64,000 bases of DNA from Trueperella bialowiezensis (GCF_900637955.1 NZ_LR134476.1:1550001-1614000), one strand, 5' to 3'. Counted from the first letter of the stretch, positions 10,417 to 19,539 are shown. The notes: generated by a model from the sequence alone, not told the origin. Made by a program: numbers and translations.

Positions 10417-10995
10417 ATGACGTGGGAAATTTTGGCGCACGATATCGCGGCTCGGATCGAACAGGAAGAGCGCGATGAGTTGTTGGCAGAAGCTGACGAA
10501 CTTGCACAAGCCGAAAGTGCTACTCAGCTATTTGCCGATCGGATCCGCGCCTTTGCGGGCCGACGTATCGTCGTGTATCTCGCCGGTCAGGGTAAGCTGA
10601 CCGGCACGGTGGGTACCTCTGGCGAGGGCTGGTTCCTGTTAATCGGTGGTACTACCCAGCACATTGTACGAATAGCTGCAGTGACGCGAGTGCAAGCGGC
10701 AAATTATGCGCGCGAAGCAGCCGAGGGGATACCCGTGTCACTTGCGTCAATGTTGCGGGAATTGCGCGGCTCGCACGTGACGATAACGTGCTCGGACGGC
10801 GTCGTCGCTGGAACGGTGACCGATGTGGGGCGTGATTTCGTGACCGTTATCGACGACGCCGAAAGCCGGCGTGGTTCGTATGCGCGGCAGTGGGAACCCG
10901 TCTATGAGGTTGACGTGCCAGCATACGAGGATGCGGTGGCGATCCCATTTTCTGCCGTGTCACATATCAGCCAAACGTTGGCGAATAGACGTTAG
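10417..10995 (+). CDS. Conserved hypothetical protein with two putative Sm-like repeats
   Basis: Protein of 192 residues with no recognised name. The ATG at 10417 is chosen over upstream in-frame codons because a -10-like TAGGTT sits seven bases before it and the protein then begins with an acidic helix (residues 1-35). Two segments share the same beta-rich pattern, 'G-x-x-V ... G ... G-T-V-x-x-x-G-x-x-F/W-x-x-V/L ... V/I ... A-V': GRRIVVYLAGQGKLTGTVG and SHVTITCSDGVVAGTVTDVG. This pattern is reminiscent of Sm/LSm folds; that reading is my inference. It converges with the HTH gene on the other strand, with a four-base overlap. Confidence 0.65.
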   Translation: MTWEILAHDIAARIEQEERDELLAEADELAQAESATQLFADRIRAFAGRRIVVYLAGQGKLTGTVGTSGEGWFLLIGGTTQHIVRIAAVTRVQAANYAREAAEGIPVSLASMLRELRGSHVTITCSDGVVAGTVTDVGRDFVTVIDDAESRRGSYARQWEPVYEVDVPAYEDAVAIPFSAVSHISQTLANRR

Positions 10996-11201
10996 AGAGA
11001 TTCGCCTTCTGCGATCTTGCGCCGGGTGGTTTCGTAACCGCGTTCAACATATTCGGCGAGTTTGGTCTCTTCAATGCGCCACTGGCCGCGCCCTCCAACT
11101 TGGATCGCGGGTAACTCACCGTTCTTGATAAGAGTACGGATCTGCCCAGCGGAAACGTTGAGGTATTCTGCCACGTCAGCGATTGTTAAGAATCTAGCCA
11201 T
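10992..11201 (-). CDS. BldC/excisionase-type MerR-family helix-turn-helix protein
   Basis: Small DNA-binding protein of 69 residues made of one winged helix-turn-helix: FLTIADVAEYLNVSAGQIRTL, then the wing GGRGQWRIEETKLAEYV. The family includes excisionases and the streptomycete regulator BldC. No phage integrase is nearby, so a housekeeping regulator is more likely than an excisionase. ATG is at 11199-11201. It is divergent from the SAF-domain gene and overlaps the end of the convergent 10417 gene by four bases. Confidence 0.85.
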   Translation of the reverse strand: MARFLTIADVAEYLNVSAGQIRTLIKNGELPAIQVGGRGQWRIEETKLAEYVERGYETTRRKIAEGESL

Positions 11202-11306
11202 AGCTCAATACTGTCACTATTTTTGGACGTCGAGCAAAGTTGTCAACAGTTGGCGAACCTGTGGAGAACCTCATCACGTTCCGCGTGTTTTTGGGAGTCT
11301 AGGACC

Positions 11307-11882
11307 ATGACTAGATTGACACCGTGGAAGGATCCGCGCCTTGCCATAGGGATTGTTCTGATCGCTGGAGGCGGGCTTGCTGGCTCGCTGCTACTCAGTG
11401 GAGAGGAGACGATACCCGTGTTGCGCGCAAGTCAGCCGATCGCGGCGGGAACGCCTGTGGACCACAGTCAGTTCACGATCGCAGAGCTTCCAAAGAGTGT
11501 GGGCTCAGCCTACGTGCTGAACGGCGAGCTTGCCGACGGCGCGATTGCGGCGCATTCTGTTGGCGAGGGAGAGTTATTGGCACATTCGGCGTTGACGGGC
11601 GAGCACGACGGCGTCGACCTCGCCGTCCCACTGCTCGCCGAGCTGCCGGCCTCCATTGAGATTGGCGATAGCGTTGAAGTGTGGCGTGTGCGCGCTGCAC
11701 AGTTTGACGAGCAGGCGCAGGCGCATCGTATTGCTGGCGGGGCAGTGGTGATTGCCGTGGAGCCGCCCAGTACGACAGGCGTGACAAAAGCGCATATTCG
11801 GGTGGCGCCCGCTGATGTTCCTGCAATTCTGGAAGTGCTCGGCACGCAAGATGGTCTCGTGCTAGTGGGTGATGCGCGGTGA
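11307..11882 (+). CDS. SAF-domain protein (CpaB/RcpC-like), membrane anchored
   Basis: Protein of 191 residues with a short N-terminal membrane anchor (about residues 10-30, LAIGIVLIAGGGLAGSLLL) and then an SAF domain: VLRASQPIAAGTPVDHSQFTI, residues about 36-95. SAF domains occur in CpaB/RcpC pilus-assembly proteins and in antifreeze-like sialic acid enzymes; membrane anchoring and the CpaE-like neighbour favour the former. The start at ATG 11307 places the anchor at the N terminus. Its TGA overlaps the GTG of the next gene. No pilin, secretin or CpaF gene is in the window, so a pilus role is not supported here. Confidence 0.7.
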   Translation: MTRLTPWKDPRLAIGIVLIAGGGLAGSLLLSGEETIPVLRASQPIAAGTPVDHSQFTIAELPKSVGSAYVLNGELADGAIAAHSVGEGELLAHSALTGEHDGVDLAVPLLAELPASIEIGDSVEVWRVRAAQFDEQAQAHRIAGGAVVIAVEPPSTTGVTKAHIRVAPADVPAILEVLGTQDGLVLVGDAR

Positions 11883-12988
11883 TTTTACTGTGTTTGCCTG
11901 ATGGCCGCGACGAGGAGGTTATCAACCATCTGGCCAGTTTTGATCGTTCGGATCTAGTTGCGCGTAGCTGTGCTGATCTAGCTGAAGTGACAGCCGGAGT
12001 GGATGCCGGGCTGGCAACGACCGTGCTCGTCTCCGGTGATCTTGACGGCCTCGATCTTTCCCTCGTGAACCGATGGCAGGCGCGCGGCGTGCGGGTGGGG
12101 ATTGTTCCGGGGCGTATGCCGCCACGCAGGATTCGTGCGCTTGGCGCTGAGGCGGTTGCGGACATTCCAGCTTTCTTGATGGAGCGTGCTGAGGAGGTGG
12201 GGCAGGCGCCGTCTCATCACGGCAAACAGATCGTCGTATGGGGCCCTGGCGGTTCAACGGGAAGATCGGCATTGGTCCGTGATCTGGCGAGTGTTGCCGA
12301 CGACGTTTTAGTGGTCGACGCCGACACGCAGCGGCCCGCATTAGCACAGCTGTACGGAGTGGAGGAGACCTCTGCGATTGTGGCCGTGGCTAGGCATATT
12401 GAACGCGGGCAAGATCCGCGTGACATGCTGGACTCGGCCCTGGTTGATATTCCTGCCGCATGCCGGGCCGCGCAGGCACAACGAGCTATGTTTCTTGCCG
12501 GGCTCAACACGGGGGAGCGGTGGCGGGAACTGCCGCGCGTCGTCGTGGATCGCATGTGGGAACCGCTGGCTGAACAAGCTGGGCACATCATTATCGACCT
12601 GTCTGGCGGGATGGATGGGCGTGCGCAGCGGGAAGACCGGCACGCCGTTACGCGCTCGGCGCTGGCCGCGGCTGACGTTGTTCTACATGTTGGCCGCGGA
12701 AGCCCGGTGGGGCTGCGCCGGTTCATTGAACATGTGGACTCCGTGGGCGAGCAGATTCCGAAGCAACATGGGGTGATCCTGGCTGCGGCTAAAGCGCTCG
12801 GTGTGGACGGGAAGGCGAAAGCGAAGGCGCTTGTGGCCGATTCGCCGATTCCGTGCACGATCATCAACTCCGATCAGGATCGCCTCGATGAGTGCGAGCT
12901 TACGGCCAAGGCCATGCCGCGGGCTTATCCCAGGTCTGCATATTCTGCGGGCATACGCAGGCTGTGGCAGCAGTTGATCAGCGATTAG
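11879..12988 (+). CDS. CpaE/MinD-like P-loop protein with an altered Walker A
   Basis: Protein of 369 residues. Residues 1-110 resemble a receiver-like or CpaE N-terminal domain. A P-loop follows at residues 122-130 (GPGGSTGRS), then VVDADT at 145-150, the usual MinD/ParA second motif. The P-loop has arginine where the conserved lysine of GKT/S is expected. Related actinobacterial proteins often carry such GxxGxxGR variants, so this is probably not damage. The GTG start lies in the stop of the SAF gene (GTGA). The pair resembles CpaB plus CpaE of Flp/Tad systems, but no other Tad genes are visible. The role is unknown. Confidence 0.65.
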   Translation: MILLCLPDGRDEEVINHLASFDRSDLVARSCADLAEVTAGVDAGLATTVLVSGDLDGLDLSLVNRWQARGVRVGIVPGRMPPRRIRALGAEAVADIPAFLMERAEEVGQAPSHHGKQIVVWGPGGSTGRSALVRDLASVADDVLVVDADTQRPALAQLYGVEETSAIVAVARHIERGQDPRDMLDSALVDIPAACRAAQAQRAMFLAGLNTGERWRELPRVVVDRMWEPLAEQAGHIIIDLSGGMDGRAQREDRHAVTRSALAAADVVLHVGRGSPVGLRRFIEHVDSVGEQIPKQHGVILAAAKALGVDGKAKAKALVADSPIPCTIINSDQDRLDECELTAKAMPRAYPRSAYSAGIRRLWQQLISD

Positions 12989-12991
12989 AAT
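12986..12991 (+). promoter_or_regulatory. Candidate -10 element, leaderless start for the 12998 gene
   Basis: TAGAAT overlaps the TAG stop of the upstream gene and ends six bases before the ATG at 12998. There is no Shine-Dalgarno sequence in the short gap, which suggests a leaderless transcript for the next gene. Confidence 0.4.
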
Positions 12992-12997
12992 GGGCGC

Positions 12998-13462
12998 ATG
13001 CGCATCTACATTCCGTTGGAACCAGCCGATTTGCAGTCAGATATTTCCCCGCGCCTCGTTCACGGCGTCACACCGCAACTGAAAAGCGCGGTTCCCCACG
13101 AAGACGCCGAAGGCTGGGAAATGATCGCCACGCTCGCCGCCGCAGACGATTCTTTCCGGCGCTTACGAGATGCTGTCCAACAGCTCGGCGACGCCGCGAA
13201 CCCATTGCGCCGCATGCTCTGCGTTGCCGAGGTGGCGGATACGGTGGTGGCTCCCGCCGATCAGCTGCCGACGGCCCTGACACTGTCGGAGCCTGTGAGC
13301 TGGGACGACGTCGAAACGATCCTCATCGATGAGCCCGGGTACGACGACCTCATCCAACGCGCCCTTGATGGAGACGAGCAGGCGTTCATCGCATCGGGTG
13401 ACATCGACTTGCTGTGGTACGACGTCGTGGAGCGTTCCGATCTTGCCGCCGAACTGCGCTAG
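12998..13462 (+). CDS. Conserved small actinobacterial protein (DUF6912-like)
   Basis: Protein of 154 residues beginning MRIYIPLEPADL and then alternating helices and strands. The opening (M-R-x-Y-x-P) and the length match a family of small cytosolic actinobacterial proteins that I recall as DUF6912; no function is known to me. There are no membrane segments. It begins nine bases after the P-loop gene and probably has its own leaderless promoter. It converges on sbcC with a four-base overlap. Confidence 0.65.
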   Translation: MRIYIPLEPADLQSDISPRLVHGVTPQLKSAVPHEDAEGWEMIATLAAADDSFRRLRDAVQQLGDAANPLRRMLCVAEVADTVVAPADQLPTALTLSEPVSWDDVETILIDEPGYDDLIQRALDGDEQAFIASGDIDLLWYDVVERSDLAAELR

Positions 13463-16400
13463 TTTCCTGCGATGACGGCGAGCGTGGAACCGCCGTCCGG
13501 TAGTGGCCGAACGCTCACCCGGTCACTGATCATAGATTTAAGTTCGTCAACGTGACTGACGATGCCGACCGTGCGCCCGCCTTTGCGTAGCTTTCCGAGC
13601 GTGTCCATGATTGATTGGAGATACTCCGATGACAGCGAGCCGAAACCCTCGTCAATAATGAGTGTTTCCATGCGAATACCACCGTTTTCGGCCTGGACAA
13701 CCTCGGATAGCGCGAGCGCCAAGGCCAATGACGTGTAGAACGTTTCCCCGCCGGAGAGCGTGCCGATTCCGCGCCGGTGATCGCCGCGTGGCCCGGAATC
13801 GTGGTGGATGATCTCCAACCCCAAGCCGGTTTTACGTTCGCCGTCGGCGTCGTCGGTACGGGCGAGCTCGTAGCGGCCGAAAGAGAACTCGCGCAGGTGT
13901 TCGTTGGCGCGGTCAACGATCTGTTCGAAGCGGCGCAGGAGCACCCACGTGGATAGCCGAATCTTCGATAGTGACTGTGATTCGGCGTTGGCGATGCTCG
14001 ATAGGCGCAGTGCGGGCCCTGCGTTGGCAACTGCCTGCTTCCACGTGTTGTGTTCTTTCGTGATTTTCTTGCGCAACCGGGCTGAGGCAGAAGAGCGGTT
14101 CTCGGCAAGCGTGTGAGCCCGTTGGGCTTCTTGGTACTCGCGGTCAGCCTCAATCTCGGCCTGCTGGGCCCCGGCCACGTCCGGCTCTTCGGTGCCCGTA
14201 ACGTCAGCAAAACGCTTATCCGCCAGCTGGGCCTGCACGGCTGCGACGGCCTTGTCATGTTCGCTGATGGCCGCTTCTGCCTGGGCGAGCGCCTCGGCCG
14301 CCAGGAATCCGGCGCGTGCTTGACCAGCGTCCAGACCAGCCGCATCGAGAGCCTCGTGCGCCTGCACGCGCGCCGTGTCGTAGGCGCGGGCACGTTCACC
14401 AATGAGCTGCCCGCGTGCCCGCAGTTCGCTCAGCTCCGACTCTTTTGCAAGCAGATCGGCGCGAAGCGCCGCCACGGACTCATGGCTGCCACGTGCCTGT
14501 GCGACGGCGGCCGAATCGTCTGCCAAACTCTTCGCGGCGATCGCGTTTCGCTCGTTGAGCGCTCTGAGGTCTTGTTGCAGCTGTGCAAGCTGCTTTTCGC
14601 GTTGCTGGTGAGCACGTTCACGCTCGACCCGTTGACCGAGCAGCTTGGTCTCGAGTTTTTTCGCGGCCTGCGCTGAGGCGAGCTGCTGGGATGCGGTGTC
14701 AATCTGCTGGTCGACGTCGGCCAGCTCGGCCGAGCCAGTCACGTTGCGAAGCTCTTCTTCGTTGCCCTTGAGCTTGGCATGATCGTTTGCGGCTACCTCG
14801 AGCTCCTTGGCCAGCGGCGCGAGTGCTTCTTCTGCGGCCTGCACGTCAGCGAGCGTGGCAGACTCGGCACCCGGCGTAGCCGGGTGTGGATGCGACACCG
14901 AACCACAAACAGGGCACGGTTCGTTTTCCACAAGTTCCTCGGCAAGGTTCGCCGCGGTCGACTCCCGCCACAGATCAGTCAGAGCGCGCACGCGAACAAG
15001 CTGCTCGCGGTGTTGACTATCGGCGCGTTCGTGGCGCTCGCGAGCCTTGGCCACCTGGTCGCTTACACGCGCCAAATTTTCCAGCTGGGTGCGCAAGGCT
15101 TGCAACGTGTTCAACTCGGCCTCGCGGGCGGGTGCCGTCTCGCCGTCAGCACGAGCAGCGGCCACCTGCTTATCCAATACGGCAAGCTGCTCGGGAAAGG
15201 CCTCTAGTTCGCGGTTGAGTTTTGCAATATCCTGACCGAGCTTGTCGGCGTCGGTGGTGAGCGCGGCGAGTTCGGCACGACGCCGCTCGAGGCCCTCTTC
15301 GAGCACGACGACGGCGTCCAACGCCCCCGCCTTCTTCGTCAGCTTGCCGATCTCGGTGCCGGTTGTCGTGACAAGTTCGTCGGCAAGCACGGCGAGGCGA
15401 TCCACGTTGCCGGCCTCGATCGCCGCTACAAGATCCCCGGCACCATCGGGCAATCCCGTGGTGGCAGACTCAAGCGCTGCGCGAGCCGCGTCTGCCGAGT
15501 CGAGCCTGTCGACGGCGGTGGCCACTTTGTGATGCAGGGCCACACGCTCGCGAAGCTCGCTGATGTTGTCAGCCTGCGCGGAAAGCTCGTCACGCCGAGC
15601 CTTCAGCGTGGCAAGATCGGTCAGGGCGCGCCGGAGCTCCTCAGCTTTCTGACGCTTTTGTACAGCGCTGTCATAGGTTTGTTTCGCCTTGGTAGCAAGC
15701 GTTTTCGCCGCCGCGCTCTGCCCAGCGAGCTCGGCATCTGCCTTGGCAATAAACGTGAGCGGAGTGTCGTCGTCAACGTCCGTAAAAGCTAGATTTTCGA
15801 CGTCGAACTTCTCGGCAAGCCCGTCAATGTCACACCAGGCGTGTAAGGCCCGTTCGGCCTCGGCTTGTGCCGCGGTGACGTCAGCTTGCGCGGCGTCGGC
15901 GGCCTTCTTGAGCTCGAGAGCAAACGTCCGGTAATCCTCGGTATCAAACAGGGTTTCAAGCAGTGCGGAACGCTCTGTGGAACTGAGCCGCAAAAACTGG
16001 GCGAACTGTCCTTGCGGCAGCACGATAGTTTGCACGAATTGTTTCCTGGTCAGGCTCAGTAGCGGGCTGAGGGCCTCGCCGACGTCGCGTGCACCGGAAG
16101 CGATGTGTTCGCCGGCAGGATCGTCGTCGCCCAACACCGCCTCGGAAAGCCGCCATAGATTCGCTGTGCTCGCAACGGGTGTGGTGCCTTCGCCGCGCTT
16201 CTTTTTGCGCTGCCAGGCCGGGCTACGCCGGACTCGATAAATACCAGAAGGCAGAGTGAAAATGAGGTCGGCGTAAGATTCCGTGCGATCATCGGCATAG
16301 GCGGAACGAATGCGCGAGTCGTCAGATTCGTCGCCGGCCACTTTCCCGTAGAGCGCAAAAACAATCGCATCAATAATGGATGATTTGCCGGCGCCGGTTG

Positions 16401-16506
16401 GCCCATCGAACAGGAACAGGCCACTGGCCATCAGCTCATCAAAGTTAATGAGGTGCTTACCAGGAAATGGCCCTAACGCGCTGAACTCTAACCTACGAAA
16501 CTGCAT
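13459..16506 (-). CDS. sbcC: Exonuclease SbcCD, ATPase subunit SbcC
   Basis: SMC-like ATPase of 1015 residues that partners SbcD to cleave DNA hairpins and blocked ends. Walker A is GPTGAGKS at residues 35-42. Long charged coiled-coil arms flank a zinc hook, CPVCG, near residue 530 (DNA around 14890-14925). The C-terminal ATPase half has the ABC signature LSGGETFYTSLALALALSE and Walker B ETLIIDEGFGSL. It overlaps the end of sbcD by 14 bases, the usual sbcDC order. Confidence 0.95.
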   Translation of the reverse strand: MQFRRLEFSALGPFPGKHLINFDELMASGLFLFDGPTGAGKSSIIDAIVFALYGKVAGDESDDSRIRSAYADDRTESYADLIFTLPSGIYRVRRSPAWQRKKKRGEGTTPVASTANLWRLSEAVLGDDDPAGEHIASGARDVGEALSPLLSLTRKQFVQTIVLPQGQFAQFLRLSSTERSALLETLFDTEDYRTFALELKKAADAAQADVTAAQAEAERALHAWCDIDGLAEKFDVENLAFTDVDDDTPLTFIAKADAELAGQSAAAKTLATKAKQTYDSAVQKRQKAEELRRALTDLATLKARRDELSAQADNISELRERVALHHKVATAVDRLDSADAARAALESATTGLPDGAGDLVAAIEAGNVDRLAVLADELVTTTGTEIGKLTKKAGALDAVVVLEEGLERRRAELAALTTDADKLGQDIAKLNRELEAFPEQLAVLDKQVAAARADGETAPAREAELNTLQALRTQLENLARVSDQVAKARERHERADSQHREQLVRVRALTDLWRESTAANLAEELVENEPCPVCGSVSHPHPATPGAESATLADVQAAEEALAPLAKELEVAANDHAKLKGNEEELRNVTGSAELADVDQQIDTASQQLASAQAAKKLETKLLGQRVERERAHQQREKQLAQLQQDLRALNERNAIAAKSLADDSAAVAQARGSHESVAALRADLLAKESELSELRARGQLIGERARAYDTARVQAHEALDAAGLDAGQARAGFLAAEALAQAEAAISEHDKAVAAVQAQLADKRFADVTGTEEPDVAGAQQAEIEADREYQEAQRAHTLAENRSSASARLRKKITKEHNTWKQAVANAGPALRLSSIANAESQSLSKIRLSTWVLLRRFEQIVDRANEHLREFSFGRYELARTDDADGERKTGLGLEIIHHDSGPRGDHRRGIGTLSGGETFYTSLALALALSEVVQAENGGIRMETLIIDEGFGSLSSEYLQSIMDTLGKLRKGGRTVGIVSHVDELKSMISDRVSVRPLPDGGSTLAVIAGN

Positions 16507-17686
16507 GAGCCTGCCTTACTGCATCCCACGTGTCCGCGATCAGGGAAAGTTCGACCTCGGTGAGCTTGCGCCCGCCCGATGTTTCAAAAAATTCGCGTAG
16601 CACGGCAAGCGGTTCGCTACGGATCGCTTCGAGCTCTGCCAGCGAGACGGCGGTCGAATCGGTCAAATGCTGATGTTCGAGCACGTGCGGAAAATGCCGC
16701 GTGAGTTTCGCAAACAGGTCGGCTGGCCGGTCCGGATCGGTGACGATCACGCGTAAGAAATGATCGCGGTAGTCGGCGAACTTATCGGACAGGAGCTCCT
16801 CGAGCGTGCCGGTGATCGTGGCCAGCTTGCGGTACACAGGAGCTGGAATCAATTCGATAGGATCCTTGGCCTGAGTATCCACAATCACCGACGACTTGCG
16901 ATGGTTCTGCTCCGAAAATGAAAACGCAATCGGCGAGCCCGAATAGCGGATGAGCGGCTGGCCATCTGCACGGTTCGGGCCGCCCACGCGCTGCGGGCCA
17001 TGCAGGTGACCAAGCGCAACATAGTCGATACCCGGTATGTCAAACAGCGACGCCGGTATCTGCCCCGCACCGCCCACCGTGATGTCACGTTCAGAATCGG
17101 ATTCTTCCGCGCCAACCACGAAGGCGTGCGCCATGACGATGCCATAGGGGCGCTTCTGGCCGCCGCCATTAGTCCGCGCAGCCAGATCCGTGCGAATGTT
17201 GTCGAGCACTTTACCCACCACCGCGGTGTGGCTGCGCTCGAGCGGTTCGGCCGGATCGTCGGCAAGCCGGGCGCGTTCGGCGTCGGGATCCAAATAGGGG
17301 ATGGGATAGACGTAGGCACCCGGATTGCCTTCTGAATCCGGGATCACCACCGGAATGTGTGCTCGGCGGGAATCAGTATAAAAGTGCAGGCCCGGGCGCA
17401 TGAGATTGGCACCAAATCCCAAGCGCTGCGGCGAATCGTGATTGCCGGAAATAATAATGACGCGCGTGTGCTCACAGGCCCTCGCGAGCGTGTCGGATAG
17501 CAGCTCCACCATGTCAACCGGCGGAATGCCGCGGTCATACACGTCGCCAGAAATAAGCAGCGCGTCGATGTCCTGCGTGGCTACAAGTTCCACCACGTGA
17601 TCAGTCCACGCTTCAAACGCGGGCGTCAGATCGGCCCCGTGCAGTCGCCTGCCCAGGTGCCAATCCGAGGTGTGAAGGAATCTCAT
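16493..17686 (-). CDS. sbcD: Exonuclease SbcCD, nuclease subunit SbcD
   Basis: Mre11-type metallophosphoesterase of 397 residues. Metal-binding motifs are visible in order: SDWHLGRRLHG near the N terminus, ISGDVYDRGIPP, ISGNHDSPQRLGFG, an AHAFV segment and ALGHLHGPQ. Together with SbcC it forms the repair nuclease. Its ATG overlaps the stop of the hisN-type gene by four bases and its end overlaps sbcC, so phosphatase-sbcD-sbcC are co-translated. Confidence 0.95.
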   Translation of the reverse strand: MRFLHTSDWHLGRRLHGADLTPAFEAWTDHVVELVATQDIDALLISGDVYDRGIPPVDMVELLSDTLARACEHTRVIIISGNHDSPQRLGFGANLMRPGLHFYTDSRRAHIPVVIPDSEGNPGAYVYPIPYLDPDAERARLADDPAEPLERSHTAVVGKVLDNIRTDLAARTNGGGQKRPYGIVMAHAFVVGAEESDSERDITVGGAGQIPASLFDIPGIDYVALGHLHGPQRVGGPNRADGQPLIRYSGSPIAFSFSEQNHRKSSVIVDTQAKDPIELIPAPVYRKLATITGTLEELLSDKFADYRDHFLRVIVTDPDRPADLFAKLTRHFPHVLEHQHLTDSTAVSLAELEAIRSEPLAVLREFFETSGGRKLTEVELSLIADTWDAVRQAHAVS

Positions 17687-18489
17687 GCGTCGTCGTCGCG
17701 AACAGAGTCAAGAATCTCGAGCGCCGCGCTGTGCAGGCGCCCGTTGGACGCAATCGCGTTGCCACCCCACGGGCCGTCCGTGCCATCGAGCGACGTGAAC
17801 CTACCGCCGGCCTCCGTAACGATCGGAACGAGTGCGGCCATGTCGTACAGTTCCAGCTCCGGTTCGGCCGCCACGTCAACGGCACCCTCTGCTACGAGCA
17901 TGTACGACCAGAAATCACCGTAGGCGCGTGTACGCCAGCAGCTTTGTGCCAAGCGCATGAAACCGCGCAGCTGATTGCGCTGGCTCCATCCGCCCAGCGA
18001 GGAATAGGAAAACGAGGCGTCTTCAATCTTGTGAACGTTCGACACGCTGAGGCGGCGCGCACTCGTGGCCGACCTGCCGTTATAGGCGCCCAGTCCCTTG
18101 GCCGCATACCAGCGCTGTTTAAGTGCGGGCGCGGAGACGATACCAAGCACGATCTCGCCCTTTTCCTCCAACGCGATCAGCGTGGCCCACACGGGCACGC
18201 CACGCACAAAGTTCTTCGTGCCGTCAATCGGGTCGATGATCCACCGCCGCCCGGACACGCCAGTTTCGCCTTCCTCTTCCCCGAGGATCGCATCGCGTGA
18301 GCGGAACTGGCCGAGCATGTCACGAATGAGCCGTTCAGCGCCGCGATCGGCGTCCGATACGGGGCTCATGTCTGGTTTTGTTTCAACGGTGAGATCGGCT
18401 GCGCGGAAGCGCTGCATCGTGAAGACGTCAACGCGGTCGGCGATCCCGAGCGCGACTTGCAGATCATCAGAGTAGCGTGGAATGTTCAT
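17683..18489 (-). CDS. hisN: Inositol-monophosphatase family, probable histidinol-phosphatase
   Basis: Magnesium-dependent phosphatase of 268 residues. Family motifs are SDADRGAERLIRDML, the glutamate-rich EEEGETG, the metal site WIIDPIDGTKNFVRG and the C-terminal YDMAALVPIVTEAGG. The close match to actinobacterial HisN (histidine biosynthesis) and its place after aroA-rsgA favour histidinol-phosphatase over inositol or CysQ-type activity. Motifs alone do not separate these substrates. Confidence 0.8.
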   Translation of the reverse strand: MNIPRYSDDLQVALGIADRVDVFTMQRFRAADLTVETKPDMSPVSDADRGAERLIRDMLGQFRSRDAILGEEEGETGVSGRRWIIDPIDGTKNFVRGVPVWATLIALEEKGEIVLGIVSAPALKQRWYAAKGLGAYNGRSATSARRLSVSNVHKIEDASFSYSSLGGWSQRNQLRGFMRLAQSCWRTRAYGDFWSYMLVAEGAVDVAAEPELELYDMAALVPIVTEAGGRFTSLDGTDGPWGGNAIASNGRLHSAALEILDSVRDDDA

Positions 18490-18510
18490 GTCTCCAGCAT
18501 AGACGGCTTT

Positions 18511-19539
18511 TTACGCCCAGTCCGGTTCCATCGCCGTGCGGGAGGCGAGTAGCCTACGAAACGAGTCGACGCGTGCGCGTAACCGGCCGTCGCTCGCCTG
18601 GGCGAGTGCGTCGTCGAACGCGCAGTCGATCGAGGCGTCCGCGTGTTCGCAGCCGCGCGGGCAGTCATCTGCGATCTCTTGCAGGTCAGGGAAGCCGCGG
18701 AGGAGATCTTCGGGCTCCACGTGGGCGAGGCCAAACGTGCGCACGCCCGGAGTATCGATAACCACGCCGCCTTCGGCAAGCGGGAAGGCCATTGCGGAGG
18801 TCGAGGTGTGCCGCCCGCGGCCGGTGACTTCGTTGACATCTCCGGTTGCCCGGTCAGCAGCGGGCACGAGTTCGTTGATCAGGGTGGATTTGCCCACCCC
18901 GGAATGGCCGACGAGCACGGACACGTGACCTTCGAGCGCCTGCGCGATCTCGGTGATCTCCGCCGTGCCAGCCACCTCATCAATCGCCGAGGTATAGATG
19001 TCCAGATCGAGCGGGGCGTAGAGGTCTTGCAAAGTGCTCGGATCGCCGAGGTCTTCTTTGGTCAGTAGCAGGATCGGGGTCATGCCGGCGTCGTAGGCAG
19101 CCACCAAGAGCCGGTCGATCATGCCCGGCCGCGGTTCTGGCTGCGCGATCGCCGTGACGATGACGAGCTGGTCAGCGTTCGCCACGATCACCCGTTCCGT
19201 TCCGGCAGCCTCGGTTTCTTCCGCCGAGCGCCGCAGGGCAGTACGCCGCTCGTCAACTTCGGTAATCCGCGCTAGCGTGTCCTTTCTGCCAGACAGATCG
19301 CCCGTCATCGCCACCACATCGCCGACGACGATCGCCCCGCGCGGCAACTCTTTCGCCTTCACGGCCGTCACCTTCGTGCCGTCGTCGAGCATTGTGACGT
19401 GATAGCGACCACGATCAACACGGAAGACGCGTCCGCGGCGGGCGTTCGAATAATCGGGCCGGATTTTCGTGCGGGGGCGCGAGCGTTTGCCCGGCCGCAC
19501 GCGCACCCGCGGATCGTCGGTGCCGATGTCACGCCTCAT
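18511..19539 (-). CDS. rsgA: Ribosome small subunit-dependent GTPase RsgA
   Basis: Circularly permuted GTPase of 342 residues that matures the 30S subunit. In order: an OB-fold with a basic N terminus; the G4-like region LLTKEDLGDP; G1 VGHSGVGKSTLINEL; G3 VIDTPGVRTFG; and a zinc knuckle, CPRGCEHADASIDC. ATG at 19537-19539 is preferred because GGGGAAG lies just upstream and the protein then starts with the basic lead-in usual in actinobacteria; a longer frame reaches 19611. It overlaps the end of aroA by 11 bases. Confidence 0.93.
   Translation of the reverse strand: MRRDIGTDDPRVRVRPGKRSRPRTKIRPDYSNARRGRVFRVDRGRYHVTMLDDGTKVTAVKAKELPRGAIVVGDVVAMTGDLSGRKDTLARITEVDERRTALRRSAEETEAAGTERVIVANADQLVIVTAIAQPEPRPGMIDRLLVAAYDAGMTPILLLTKEDLGDPSTLQDLYAPLDLDIYTSAIDEVAGTAEITEIAQALEGHVSVLVGHSGVGKSTLINELVPAADRATGDVNEVTGRGRHTSTSAMAFPLAEGGVVIDTPGVRTFGLAHVEPEDLLRGFPDLQEIADDCPRGCEHADASIDCAFDDALAQASDGRLRARVDSFRRLLASRTAMEPDWA

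Noticed and set aside
10992-11201. Excisionase of a prophage
   Set aside because: The HTH resembles excisionase-type proteins, but no integrase, attachment site or phage gene is nearby; a BldC-like regulator is more likely.
11307-12988. Flp/Tad pilus locus
   Set aside because: Only CpaB-like and CpaE-like genes are present; no pilin, CpaF motor, TadB/C or prepilin peptidase is in the window.
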